From the IMG/VR virus record IMGVR_UViG_3300021963_000189, positions 1-49,540 of that record: a DNA stretch of 49,540 nt; one strand, 5' to 3'. Shown here in pieces: positions 1-11,200 of the stretch (position 1 is its first letter; every line of letters begins with the position of its first letter). The position numbers were made by a program, and so were the translations under genes. Source of the DNA: a virus. The notes below the pieces were generated by a model. That model saw only the letters and a list, made by a program, of their open reading frames with translations. It was not told where the DNA came from and made no database searches.

Positions 1-745
1 CAGCTGTTACCTCTAATCCAATTTTTGTAATAGTGCTGAAGTCTGGAGAAGTTGCAGTAATATTAGAAAACAAATTATTTAAGGTTGTTGATTGTATTTT
101 GTCCCCAGTACCAGCAGTTGGGGTAAAATCTACCCAGCAATATGCTGTATCTGAGCTATAAAGTTTTACTCTAATTTTAGAAACATTATTGTCTGCTTTT
201 TTATAAGCTATAGAAATTGTGTCATTAACACTGTATCCAGATATATCATAAGATACTAAAGAATTTTTATATTCTAATACTGAGCTAGCAGAAACATTGT
301 ATTGAACCATGTTCTCGCCAATTTTTGCTGTAAAGACAGGGCTAGATGTATTTGGCTTTAAGGCTGGATTAAATGTTCCATTAGACCATAATAAATTGTT
401 TTCAAAATCTGTAAGGAATTTGCTATCAAAGTTATTTAAAGAAGTTCTTGCTCCTGGATATAATCCAACCTCTGAAATAACTCCAGCAATGTCTTGTGGT
501 ATTGTAGCCTTGTATATTGCTGTGTAAGAAAATATTGGCTCGCTATCAACATCTACGCCAGTCTGAGTAATATCAATGCTTCCAAGAGAAGCTGGGAGTC
601 TGTAGAATTCAAACTCCAGCCTTGTGTCCTTGCCTTTAGCATTTACTGCAGTTGTTCCAATTCCTAAAGCTAGGTCTTTTTGCACAAAACCTATGTTGCC
701 AGCTATGTAGTTGGTTAGAAATCTTTTTCCGAATTTAGTTATCAT
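1..745 (-). CDS. Tail-tip or appendage protein, C-terminus cut by window edge
   Basis: The reading frame is open from the ATG at 745 to the left edge (248 codons, no stop), so the C-terminus lies outside the window. The product begins MITKFGKRFLTNYIAGNIGF and continues with beta-rich, Thr/Ser-rich sequence. It follows the minor tail genes on the same strand and overlaps the previous gene by 4 bases (ATGA type), so it is translated with them. By position it should belong to the tail tip or a side appendage. I recognise no enzymatic motif. Its start follows a GAGGG sequence at normal Shine-Dalgarno distance. Gene reality is high; function is inferred from position only. Confidence 0.75.
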   Translation of the reverse strand, partial: MITKFGKRFLTNYIAGNIGFVQKDLALGIGTTAVNAKGKDTRLEFEFYRLPASLGSIDITQTGVDVDSEPIFSYTAIYKATIPQDIAGVISEVGLYPGARTSLNNFDSKFLTDFENNLLWSNGTFNPALKPNTSSPVFTAKIGENMVQYNVSASSVLEYKNSLVSYDISGYSVNDTISIAYKKADNNVSKIRVKLYSSDTAYCWVDFTPTAGTGDKIQSTTLNNLFSNITATSPDFSTITKIGLEVTA

Positions 746-1131
746 AATGATTGTACCCTCACATTTATTCCTTTTAATTTTTGACCGCTAGAATTTTTAA
801 TTTTTAACTTTAGCGTAACGCTTGGAACTCCAGTATCGCTATATACTACAGAGTTTGATATTACTGTTATGTCGCTCATAGATGGCATAGAGGACCCTGG
901 TGATCCGCCATCCGAGGACCCGTCTCCTGGTTCATCAATAACAACAATATCGTCATCTCCGACTTCATCAGTAGATAAATCTGCTGATGCTACATACATT
1001 GGCCCAACAATATTTCCTGGTATTACTACCTTAAAATTTGGAGATATGTCTGTATTTTCTGGAGAATTTGCATACAGGGTTATTGGGGACGTAGTTCCAA
1101 TTCCTGTAGTGGATATTCTTGGTTTTATCAT
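742..1131 (-). CDS. Small tail-region protein of unknown function
   Basis: This 129-residue protein has a central acidic, Gly/Ser/Pro-rich segment (about residues 58-83) and a C-terminal half with beta-strand character (TVISNSVVYSDTGVPSVTLK). It sits between a tail-hub protein and the edge-truncated protein, overlapping the latter by 4 bases. There is no Shine-Dalgarno sequence in front of the ATG. Instead a perfect TATAAT ends 6 bases upstream, so the message may begin at the start codon. I do not recognise the family. The flexible acidic linker followed by a small beta domain would suit a minor tail component, which is inference from position. Confidence 0.65.
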   Translation of the reverse strand: MIKPRISTTGIGTTSPITLYANSPENTDISPNFKVVIPGNIVGPMYVASADLSTDEVGDDDIVVIDEPGDGSSDGGSPGSSMPSMSDITVISNSVVYSDTGVPSVTLKLKIKNSSGQKLKGINVRVQSL

Positions 1132-1137
1132 ATTGTC

Positions 1138-1143
1138 ATTATA
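1138..1143 (-). promoter_or_regulatory. Candidate -10 element of a leaderless promoter
   Basis: On the minus strand TATAAT is followed by GACAAT and then the ATG at 1131. The 6-base gap would put the transcription start at or next to the start codon. No convincing -35 hexamer is seen 17 bases upstream, so confidence rests on the -10 match and on the same arrangement at 27670, 46385, 46866 and 47181. Confidence 0.45.
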
Positions 1144-1149
1144 CCATTA

Positions 1150-2940
1150 TCAACTATATATAGATCTAGCAGTAATACTGGTACTTAGCCCCCCGTCATA
1201 CGAAAGATTTAAATTTGTAATAATAAATTTGCCAGTTCCGTCTAGGTTGTTATCTGGATAATTAATTGTAATTACATCACCTACTGATAATAATGGGTTT
1301 CCAAATACTTCCATGTTAACGATCATTTGCTGCTTAGACCATTGGGTTTTAATCCAATCTGAAAGCTTCTTGGCATCACTCTCATTTTGTATCCACATAG
1401 ATTCAAAAATTGCTGGTTCTGGCGCACTGAATTCATTTACGGATTTATCCATATACTCATGCTGTCCTGTAGGAACAACGTAGTTTCCAATTACTTGAAA
1501 TGAATATAATTGCCCGTCGTCAATCGGCACATAGGTTCCAGCATTATTTAATAAATATATCTCTGCTCCAAATGAGGTCAGCCTTGAACCTAGCACCTGA
1601 ACGTATTTATTAATTCCCAATGTAGCGTAAAGCGGATAGCCTGGTCTTTGCTCGTATTTTAAAGACACCTTCCTGAGCTCTCTTGCAACGGTACCAAACT
1701 CTTCAATCTTTCCGTTTGGCAAACTGAGTTTATCAAAATTGCTAAGTACTTTTTCTCCGTACAAGAAATCTAGTGTTGTAGAGGCAAACTGTCCATTGTA
1801 TACATTTTGCATTACTCCAGTATTATATTGATTTTCATCAATTGGTGTTCCGTAAATATAATCAAATGAGGCAGATCCTACAGATGAAAACATTGCTACC
1901 TTAGAGGTTGGAGGAAGAATAAGTTTTGTTGGGTCAGTTGTACTGGCCGCATTGCTGTCTACTGCAGATATCTTAAAATTATTTATATACACATCAATTA
2001 CGTTTGTTGTTGGCGTAGTTTTTACCTTTACGTCTACTTTATAGTTTTTAGCCCCAACCACTCCGTTAACGCTAGTGCTTGCAGTTTGCTGGCTATCAGA
2101 AAGAACAATTTTTTTACCGTTGACAATTTTAAATATTTGAACTTCATTTTCGGAAACAACCTTAAGGTTTGTTGTTTTTTGCATAAATACGTAATAGCCA
2201 TTCATACCGCTATTGTCTACAAAGAATCCAAATCCTCCGCCCACATCAGTATCTTTTGTTCCACCTGGGAAAAACATTCCAGTTCCAAATGCGTAGTGTG
2301 TGGATGACGTAGTTATTCCAAAGTCTTTCATTGCAATAGAATAGGTATTCTTATTTTTTGAATTATTTGTAACTTTGAATAAAGATCTAGTAACTTGTCT
2401 ATTTCCAACTACTGCATTAAAGGTTCCTCTTGCTACGGGTGTTTCAGTAGATCCATCAGTAGCGTCTGTTGTGTTATTCTGCGCTCCACTATCTGCTTCC
2501 CATGGTAGCCGTGCAGAATAAGATGAGTTGTTTGGTGTTGTTGCTCCAGTAGTAGTGGTTGCTACCCCACCAACAGCTGCCGTTTTAGGCATTGTAAATG
2601 ATTCATAAATATATTCTCCGTATGTACCAGTTGCTGCAGTTCCTGAATACGCTCTTGCCCGCAAATAGTAACTTGCTCCTGGTATTAAATTTTCTCTTAC
2701 ATGAACCCCACTTGTTGTTGTAAAAGTAAAATCTGGATCATTAAAGCTGCCAGTGCTTGCTGCAGATCCTGCATAGCTTCCTGGACTAACTGAAGGTGTT
2801 CCAAATGTTATTACAGCTCTGGTTGGAGAAGTTGTTTGTACTGTAACCCATGGAATTTTGAAATTAGCTGGGGTTGCGGCAGTTGGTGAAGTATATCCTT
2901 CTCCATCAATCATGTACCAATCATAATATCTCATACCCAA
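1150..2940 (-). CDS. Minor tail protein / tail-hub-like protein
   Basis: This is a 596-residue protein. The N-terminal part (about 20-120) looks like a fibronectin-like beta sandwich. The middle (about 140-370) has the look of a jelly-roll carbohydrate-binding or LamG-type domain, with GGGFGFFVDNSGMNGYYVFM and following strands. The C-terminus (about 370-596) ends in a segment with NPLLSVGDVITINYPDNN, which resembles the end of tail-hub proteins that reset a beta barrel. It overlaps the 629-residue gene upstream by 10 bases. By gene order after the tape measure and two further tail proteins, it should be part of the distal tail. The general role is fairly sure; the domain boundaries are approximate. 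Confidence 0.75.
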   Translation of the reverse strand: MGMRYYDWYMIDGEGYTSPTAATPANFKIPWVTVQTTSPTRAVITFGTPSVSPGSYAGSAASTGSFNDPDFTFTTTSGVHVRENLIPGASYYLRARAYSGTAATGTYGEYIYESFTMPKTAAVGGVATTTTGATTPNNSSYSARLPWEADSGAQNNTTDATDGSTETPVARGTFNAVVGNRQVTRSLFKVTNNSKNKNTYSIAMKDFGITTSSTHYAFGTGMFFPGGTKDTDVGGGFGFFVDNSGMNGYYVFMQKTTNLKVVSENEVQIFKIVNGKKIVLSDSQQTASTSVNGVVGAKNYKVDVKVKTTPTTNVIDVYINNFKISAVDSNAASTTDPTKLILPPTSKVAMFSSVGSASFDYIYGTPIDENQYNTGVMQNVYNGQFASTTLDFLYGEKVLSNFDKLSLPNGKIEEFGTVARELRKVSLKYEQRPGYPLYATLGINKYVQVLGSRLTSFGAEIYLLNNAGTYVPIDDGQLYSFQVIGNYVVPTGQHEYMDKSVNEFSAPEPAIFESMWIQNESDAKKLSDWIKTQWSKQQMIVNMEVFGNPLLSVGDVITINYPDNNLDGTGKFIITNLNLSYDGGLSTSITARSIYS

Positions 2941-4820
2941 CTCACCTCAAATCCGCTCCATGAATTAATAATGTCTTCTGCTGCTGCATAATGATTTGCA
3001 GGTGTTGTGCCAAATGCTCCTCTGGTTTTAATTCTAACTCTTCCAGTTCTTCCAGTTTTATCTGAGCCTACTGCGCCTAAGCCAAGAAACTTTAAGACAT
3101 CTGCATTATTTTCAACAATAACATTGACTGTGCTTCCGTCAGAAGTTTTATAAAAATATTCTATTCCGTCATACTCTATAATCTCAGCATCTATAACTAG
3201 GTATCCGCTATATTCATCAATAACTTTTTGCTCATAATCATTAGTTGTTATAGAGCTTAGTTTAATAAATGATCCAGCCACATCTGTTGTATATAAGTTT
3301 TGATCTAAAGATAGCGCCGCCATCCAGCCTCTTCCAGTCTGCCATAGTGGTTGTGCCTGCCCAGCATACTCATTAGTAGTTACGCTATTCCATAATATTT
3401 TAATTTGATTGGCTGAGGCTAAATCTGTTTTACTTAAGGAAAGAATGTTTGATAGGGCTGATCCATTTGCATTTAATCTAAATGACCAGTCCAATGATCG
3501 TGATGTATTAAAAAGATAATCTCTTGTATAAAATTGCAAAACATTATTTTCATCAACAACTGCTGTTATCTGTGCATCTCTGCATAGTTCTTGTATTGCT
3601 TGCCAAACTGTTTTACTGTCATCTGACCACCAAAATTTTGGAGATAGCGGAGAGGACTCTGCTGTTGCTGTATTTATATTATAGTTTGTAAATCCAATTG
3701 AGTCCAATATTCTTCTTAGGATTCCAGGCACTGAGTATTCTTCGCAAAGGAGTGAAGGGCACAGGGTGTCCTGAAGTAGTTTTGCTGAGTCTAATGCAGT
3801 TATATCTATATCACCATATTCTCCAGTTGACCAGCTATCGCAATAAAAAACACCCTGATTAAATTTTTCATACTGCCCATTTGAATCAGTAAGTGCTGCT
3901 CCTGTAAAATAAAGTTTAACATAAGGTTTAATTTGTATTTGTTTATACAGATATATTTTTGATGCATCAAAAGTAAAGGTCTTGTCAAACGACTGGACGG
4001 TTCTGCTATCCTCGTATGAAATAAGTCCTAGTGATAAAGAGTTGGCGGAAACTTTTCCTATTGGCAATATGTCATCTGCCCCAGTAGAAGATTCCTTTGC
4101 AATACTAAATAAAGAAATTCTATCTGAAACATCAACAACCCATCTAGGTGAAAATTCAATTATGCCAATGTATTTATCGGAAACAGCACTTGCTGTTAGT
4201 CTAACGCTTGTAAGGCTAACTGGTGCCGAGGGGATTGCTGGCTCGGTTGTTGTCCAAGATGTGCCGTTGTAGTGTATTGTTACTGTTCCTGCATTATAAT
4301 TTTTTGCTGGAAGTGTTGCAAATGTTTCTGTAATGGATCCTGTTGCTAGCTGGGTTCCATTTCCATATATTGTCCATGTTGATGGAGTTGAATGAGATAG
4401 TTCAAATCTAGCAATAATTTTGTTTGTTAAAATAGCTTTAGGGTATGTTAAAGTTATATCTGCGGCAGTAGATTTTGCAGTTAAATAATACTTATATGTT
4501 GTGTCTACTCCTGGATAGTATGTTCTAAATGTCATTGGATATGTAATAGACTTTGGGTTTCTGTAGCTATTGGTTGCAACATCTCCAGTGATTGCATATT
4601 TTATTCCTGCCCCAAGAGGCCTGTTTGATTTAATAATTGCGTCTGCTGGGAATAGTTTTTTAAAAGGCTTTGATCCATTTGCCGCTACAATATCTGTTCC
4701 TGAAATAGTAATATTGTCTACTAATGTGTTCATGTTATATTCGAAGGTGCAACCAATTTTAGTTGATATATTTGTGCTATTTTCTAATATGGTTTTTGCA
4801 TTTGTTGATGAAGATATCAT
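2931..4820 (-). CDS. Minor tail protein (tail tip/baseplate hub type)
   Basis: This 629-residue protein is second after the tape measure. Its middle carries a recognisable tail-hub feature: a helix-rich stretch with SVPGILRRILDSIGFTNYNI, then DDSKTVWQAIQELCRDAQIT and a segment ending VDENNVLQFYTRDYLF. This is the pattern of proteins that handle a reduced-basis field in phage hubs and of actinophage minor tail proteins. The N-terminal 230 residues are Thr/Ser-rich beta sequence. Its stop and the next start overlap by 10 bases, and its start overlaps the stop of the 156-residue gene by one base. It probably forms the ring below the distal tail protein. Confidence 0.78.
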   Translation of the reverse strand: MISSSTNAKTILENSTNISTKIGCTFEYNMNTLVDNITISGTDIVAANGSKPFKKLFPADAIIKSNRPLGAGIKYAITGDVATNSYRNPKSITYPMTFRTYYPGVDTTYKYYLTAKSTAADITLTYPKAILTNKIIARFELSHSTPSTWTIYGNGTQLATGSITETFATLPAKNYNAGTVTIHYNGTSWTTTEPAIPSAPVSLTSVRLTASAVSDKYIGIIEFSPRWVVDVSDRISLFSIAKESSTGADDILPIGKVSANSLSLGLISYEDSRTVQSFDKTFTFDASKIYLYKQIQIKPYVKLYFTGAALTDSNGQYEKFNQGVFYCDSWSTGEYGDIDITALDSAKLLQDTLCPSLLCEEYSVPGILRRILDSIGFTNYNINTATAESSPLSPKFWWSDDSKTVWQAIQELCRDAQITAVVDENNVLQFYTRDYLFNTSRSLDWSFRLNANGSALSNILSLSKTDLASANQIKILWNSVTTNEYAGQAQPLWQTGRGWMAALSLDQNLYTTDVAGSFIKLSSITTNDYEQKVIDEYSGYLVIDAEIIEYDGIEYFYKTSDGSTVNVIVENNADVLKFLGLGAVGSDKTGRTGRVRIKTRGAFGTTPANHYAAAEDIINSWSGFEVSWV

Positions 4821-5290
4821 TATACCTCATCCATAGATAATGAAACATTCCAAAATGGCTGAAGTCCTCTTTTGACTATCGTAAAACTGCATGAACTAAT
4901 TACAACAGTTGCTGGCTCAAACCCTACCGCTGTCTGGTCTGCTCCTGTTTTTGCTAAATTTATTTTAATATTAAAAGAACCCTGTCCCGCAGATGAAAGA
5001 TAAAATGATCTTAGATCTTCTGCTCCCCATGCTCCATCTACAGTTAAAGTTCTATATGATGGAAGCATTGTCCAAGATGTTGAGAACTTTCTTTTGTCTG
5101 CTATAAAGTTTTTTCTTATAGATCCATTAGATGTTCTGGATACCTTTTCAATTCTTTCTATGTCTACAGTAAACTCGCCTCTGTTGTGCTCGGTAACCTT
5201 ATTCCAAATGTTAGTAGTTCCTGCTGGGGTTGCAAGTAGATCTTTAGCCTCTATGCTTAAGATTGATCCTCTAGGTAATAGTATTGTCAT
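4820..5290 (-). CDS. Distal tail / minor tail protein
   Basis: This 156-residue protein comes directly after the tape measure gene, the usual place for a distal tail protein in siphoviruses. It contains strands typical of a small beta barrel (KRKFSTSWTMLPSYRTLTVD, then VVISSCSFTIVKRGLQPFWN). The wording of the C-terminus, with a final NVSLSMDEV, is common in phage proteins that adapt the tail tube to the tip. The gene overlaps the tape measure by 4 bases and its downstream neighbour by one base. The assignment is from order and general character; no catalytic motif is present. Confidence 0.7.
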   Translation of the reverse strand: MTILLPRGSILSIEAKDLLATPAGTTNIWNKVTEHNRGEFTVDIERIEKVSRTSNGSIRKNFIADKRKFSTSWTMLPSYRTLTVDGAWGAEDLRSFYLSSAGQGSFNIKINLAKTGADQTAVGFEPATVVISSCSFTIVKRGLQPFWNVSLSMDEV

Positions 5291-8200
5291 GCGTTGTAGC
5301 TCCCAACCGTTCTCATTTTGCCTTCTTTGGCACCAATTAATTGCATCTTCTGCTCAAATTTTCTCATTACGTCATCTGCTGTAACGTTAGTTCCATTAAG
5401 TTCTATATTAATATTATACACACAATCTGATGATGTTGTGTTAGATAAGCCACGCATTCCATTAATACCAGAACTTGGAATATTATAGTTTCCAGCTGTG
5501 TTTATATTTGGATAAATTGTACCAGGCATATCAAATTTAATACCTTCTGTTTTCATTCCATCATTAATTGTATATAATTGTCCAGGAGTAAATCTTCCTC
5601 CGCCAGCTCTTCTTACAGCTCTTGGGTCTTTCATCGCAGCATCATAGCCATCTGTTACATTATATGTAACTCCTTCATATTCAAACGAATCGCCTCTTTT
5701 TAATTTTTTAGATCTAATTAATAATTCTCTAGCATCTTCTTTAAGGAATCCATCTTTCATGTATCCAGCCTTTAAATCGGTTGCATCAACATTTTTATTA
5801 AAAGTGCCTTTGTCTAACACAGCTTTAATATCGGCTGAGTCATATGAATTTTTAGTTGATCCTCCTAATGCCTTGTGTATATCTTTAAGTGTTGCTCCGC
5901 CTCCTAAATCTTTTACCATTGCCTTATAATTAGTTTCACCTTGCTTTGTAACTTCTGAAACTAATGAGTCAAATGCTGTATTGGCTCCGCCCATTGGAAC
6001 CATTCCTACTTTAGGAATTCTATAGGTTTTATCAACTGTTCTTTTATCTGTTTCTGGATTCACATATTGTTTAAATGCTTCTTGAACAGCGTTAGATGAT
6101 TTCTCTAATTCTCCAAGGATTAGATCAAAATCTCCCTTTATTGCTTTATCTTCAATACTCTTTTTCTTTAAATCTTTTTGGTCATCATTAGTAGCTTGTC
6201 TTTGAGCTAGGGTTAAAAGTCTTGACATCATGTCATCAATTTTTCCTTGAGTTACTGTTTTAGCTTCTCCAGTTTTACCAGCTTTAACTATCGCATCTTG
6301 CTGTTTTGCTTTTCGTTCAGCATCATCATCGAGTAGTTTTTGTTGTGCTTCTAATGCTTTCTTTTCTAGATCATCAACCTTTGCCATAGATTGCTTGGCT
6401 TGCATTTCTTTAGTAAGCTGAGCAATACTTAACTGAGCTTGTGCATAAGCATCTCTATCTCCACGAGCAAGCGCTGCCTGTGACTCTAATTGCAATTTTT
6501 GTAATTCTAATTCTGTATTTTCTGCATCCAAAGAGTCGGACATTGCTTTTCTTTTTGCATCCGCTTCTTTTTTAATAGCAGCAATCTTGTCATTTATTAA
6601 TTTTATTCCTGCTCTAGTTAGTCCAGCTTCTGAAGCTCCTGCTTTCTTTATAAGATCTGCTCCAGATTTAATTTCTGCCTTTAATTTATTTGAAGCTTTT
6701 GCGGCATCTCCTAATGATTTAGAAGCAACAGTTCCTGATGCAATTTGTTGTCCTGCAAGAGCCATCGCGTCCTGATACATTGCCATTCCAATTGCTGTTT
6801 CTGAATTAACATTTCTTAGATCAACTTGAACTCCTGCTAAAGACAATCTCCATTTTGCATACATTCCGCCAATAGTATCTGTTGCTTTTAATATAGATGC
6901 TAGTTGTGGATTTTCTTTTTTAAGCAGGTCTAGGGACGCTTGGCCCATTTCTTTATCCTTAAGTCCTAGATCTACAAGCTTTTGGTATTGCATTTGTAAT
7001 GCTTTTGTTTGTGTTATTTTTTCACCAGTAGCATCTTTTGTTCCAACTAAGGACTGTACTGCTGCATCTAGTGATGTTACTACGGAATCTATATTTCCTG
7101 AAAAAGCTGCTGAATCTATGCTGCTAGTTCCAGCATTTAATTCATCAATATTCTTAGCTAAATTTTTAATTGTAAATGATGCTGCGGTAGATTTATCTAT
7201 AATTTGCTGGAATCCTTTTTGAGATATAGCATCAAATCCTTGACCAGCTTTGTTTGAAGCTTCAATTAAAGCATAAATTTTATTTGTTGCATCTTGTACA
7301 CTCATGCCACCAGCAACAAATTGAGCTTTTAGATTAGAGGCCAAATCATTTACCTTGGAAGAATCAATATTATTAAATGTTGCCATTAGCTCTGGCATAG
7401 TTTCTTTTGCTGTTTTCTTTAGCTCTTTAAGTTGTGCAATTGTAACAGTTAACCCAGATACTCCAGAGCTAGTGCTTGCTTCGTAAGCTAGTAAACCCTT
7501 TTCTCTTTGTATTTTTAATTCTGCATTAACACGCTTTAGTTTTTCAGTCATGCTTTCATAACTGATACCTGCTTCCGCTGCGCCCTTTTTAGTAATACCA
7601 TTAAGCATTGCATTTTCTCTACGTGTTTCTGCCATTTCTTTGTTGTAAATTTTTATTCCAGCAGTTAAAGCTCCTATCGCAAGTGTAGCCCAGCCAATCG
7701 GACCGCTAAAGAATTTAACTGCCATACCAGCAACTTTAAATACAGTTCCAGCAACCCTTCCAAACATTGTTACCATTCCAGTAATATTTTTTAGCTGCTT
7801 TAACGCAGGAGTTAACATCTGCAACATAGGAAGCATTTGCATTGCTGTTCCAGTTGCCATCATGGCCGTTCCTGCAGGACCACCAGCCATCATTCCGCCC
7901 ATCTGTAGTCCCATTCCAGCTGCAAACAATCCTTGGTTTCCCATTTCTGATCTAGTGCCGTCCTTTGGAGTTTTGCCTGTTTGGAATCCAGTTTGGAATG
8001 CAGACTTTACTCCACCAGCTTTTGCTAGATATTGTGTTCTTGGAACTAGGCCACCATTAGCCATATAAACTTGTCCGCCATTAGAATACCCTCTACGCCA
8101 TTTAGCTGTTAGTGCTGTTGATCTAGCATCTGGTGCTAGTGGTGCAAATCTTGATTTATGTTTTATTGATGCTAGAAGCATATTCCATTTTGAAGGAGCT

Positions 8201-11200
8201 ATCTTTGCCCCCATATGTCCTTTTTCTGCACCAAAGACTTTACTTAAGGTTGTATCTCCTTTACCTAATGGACCAGCATATAAGTTTGCAGGGGGAGTAT
8301 CATATAGCTCTTGCGCTAAAGCAAAGTGTGTTGCATTTTGATTTCCAGAAAATCCACTTGAAGTTCCAGTTAAATGCTTTGGCATTTTTTGTCCATCAAA
8401 ACCAGAAGCTCTTCTAGATCCTTTAAGTTCGCCCTTACCTTGAGCATCTCTTTGATGTCCAATAAACATTAATTCTTCGGCTAGCCTTACTGATCTTTTC
8501 ATGGCAGGGCTGTGCCTAGTTATTGTTTTTAAATGCTTCATACCAATACTATTAGCAACAGTTTCAAAATATCTAGCATTTATTTTTGTAGGACCCTTTG
8601 AAGCAAATGTTGCGGTGAGTTCTGTGTATGCATTTTTTAAAGCTTGTTGTAACTTAAGTTTATCTGCAGGAGTGTTGCCATATCCTAGTCTAAGAGCTTG
8701 ATCATAAAGAAGTGCCATTGGGTGTAGGCCTCTTGAATGTAATTGCTGCAAATCATTAGCAATAAATTCTCCAGTTAAATTAATTGCTGGTCTATTTCCT
8801 GCTAAGGCCTGGTTTGCATCTCTTCCTTGCCACATCATTGTTGCTGGCATAAAATCTTTTCCGCCGCCTGCATCATTTAATGATTTAAGATAAGGAAGTG
8901 TTTCTGGAGTTACTGCATCTGCTTTAACAACAAACTCTCCTGGAGTAAGCATTGCTGGAACAGTGTCTGTTCCCATTGGCTTAAACTCTGGACCATCGCT
9001 TCCTTTTTCTCTATAAACCATTCCGCCAGTTGCAAATCTTTTTGGTATAGTTGTTTCAATATTATATCCTGCGCCTGAAGTTCTTACTCCTAGATTACGA
9101 GCAATCTTATCAATAAAATCTTTTGTCTTACTCTTTTTAAACAATTCACGCATATTTGATTTTCCGCTTGCGCTAACTACTGGTTGATTTAATGTAGGTA
9201 TCATTGTTGGGTTAAGAGTTCTTCCCATTCCTTGTGCCTGAGCCATGGTTGTTTGTGCAATTAATGCTTCTGTTCTAGCATTCAAAGCAATTATCTGAGC
9301 TCTAGCTTGCTGAACATTCATTGCTCCAGCTTCAAGTTGAGCTATGATTGCTCTTGATTCAATTGCAGCATTTCTTGTTATTCCAGATACTGCTGGTAAT
9401 ATGTCATCAAATATTGACATGAATTGTGCTGATGCAACTCCTGTGCTAGCAATAGAAGTTTTTAATGCAGCTATTTCTGCCTTTGACTGCATTCCAAGTG
9501 TTGCCATCATTGCATGCCATTTGCCTGCTTCAGCTGCAACTACACCTGTTGATGCTCCGTTAATTCTTGTTAATCCTGGAATGTTTGGCAAATCTGACTC
9601 TGCATAAATTTGTGGGTTAGCGCCAATTTTTTGATTTACAGGAATTGATCCAGGAACCATTCCAAAGAATGTCTGATTTAGTCTTTCTGTTTCCGACATC
9701 ATTCCTCTAGGGTTCATATGAGAACTTGCTCTAGAATATGATGGTCCAACTAATGGATGATTTTTATCTACTGTTCTTGATCCTGCTCCTGCTTGCTGTA
9801 CTAAATTTCCAGCCATTGTTCTAACTGCTGGTGCTACTGAAATTGATCCTGATGCAGCTTTTGCTTCTAATACTGAAAACTCATCAATAAGATTTCTTAA
9901 TGCTAGTTGTAAAACTCCTGCTGCTTTTGCATCGCTGTAAAGAGTTTGCTCTATTAAGCTTCCAGCTTTTTCTGCTGCTAAAATTTCTGGGGTTAAGTAT
10001 TTCCATCCTTCTCCACCTTTAAATAGGGCCTTCATATGGAATACACCCTTGACTATATAGCCAAAGAAGTTTGCAAGAACACCAGTTAACATAATAAGTG
10101 GTCCAGCTACTGCAGTCAATCCTCCAAATAATGTTAGTACTTGTTTTAATGGTTTTGGAAGGTTGCTAACAAAATCAAGTATCTTAGTTACAACGTTTAT
10201 AAGAGTTGTATTGATATTTAAAAAGGACTCTCCAATACCTGCTAGCTCTGCTTTTAATCCCTCTATTGCACGAGAATACTTACCAGAAGCAGATTCAGTT
10301 ACTGCTGTTAATTCTCGATCAGCTAATGCTCCTAAATCGCTTGTGCTTGCTTTCATTAAATCTAATACTTGAAGAGTCTGGCTTCCTTGTTTTCCAAGGT
10401 TCTCAAATAGCGCATTCATTCTTGCAAACTGGAATTTTCCAAACAAGTTTTCAATTGCCTGTTGCTTCTGTAAAGGATTTAGTTTATCAAGTGCTGCCTG
10501 CATTGCCAACAATGTATCTGTTGTGCTTCCAGCATTGTCATTTACAATTCCTAATAGATCAATTCCAAATGTTTTAAATTGTGCTACTGATGCCTTTGTT
10601 GGGTTAATTAAAGATGCAAGACCTGACTTTAAAGCGTTTGCTCCTTCAGATGCATTAATTCCACCTTCTCTCATAGCAGTTAAATATAATGCTAAATCTT
10701 TTATGTCTCCGCCAAGTCCTTGAATAACTGGCCCAGCTTTTGGAATTGCTTCAACTAAATCTGCAAGGCTTGTGGAAGTCTGGTTTTCAACTGCGTTTAA
10801 AAAGTTAATTGATTCTGTTAATTGTTCTGTGTTTTGTTTAAATGCAGATTGAATTGCTAATGTAGCCTTCATTGCTTCTGCTCTATCTACTTCACCCAAT
10901 ACTGCAAGTCTAGTAGTTTCTTCAATAGATGCAATAAGTTTTTGTCCAGTTTGACCAGTTGCCGCAATGTTTGCGCCTAGTGCTAAAGTTTCTCTATAAG
11001 AAGCACCTAAATTTTTTGCAAGGGACTTTGCTGTGGCTTCTACTTCTGATCTAATCTTTCCTAATTCTTCTGCTGTTGTTCCAGCGGTATCTCCATAAAC
11101 CTTAGTTAATCTTACAAGCTCTTGGTCTGCCGTTTTAAAAGCATCTGCTGCGGCTTTACCAAATGCTGCTATAGGTAATGTAAGTCCTACGCTTAACTGG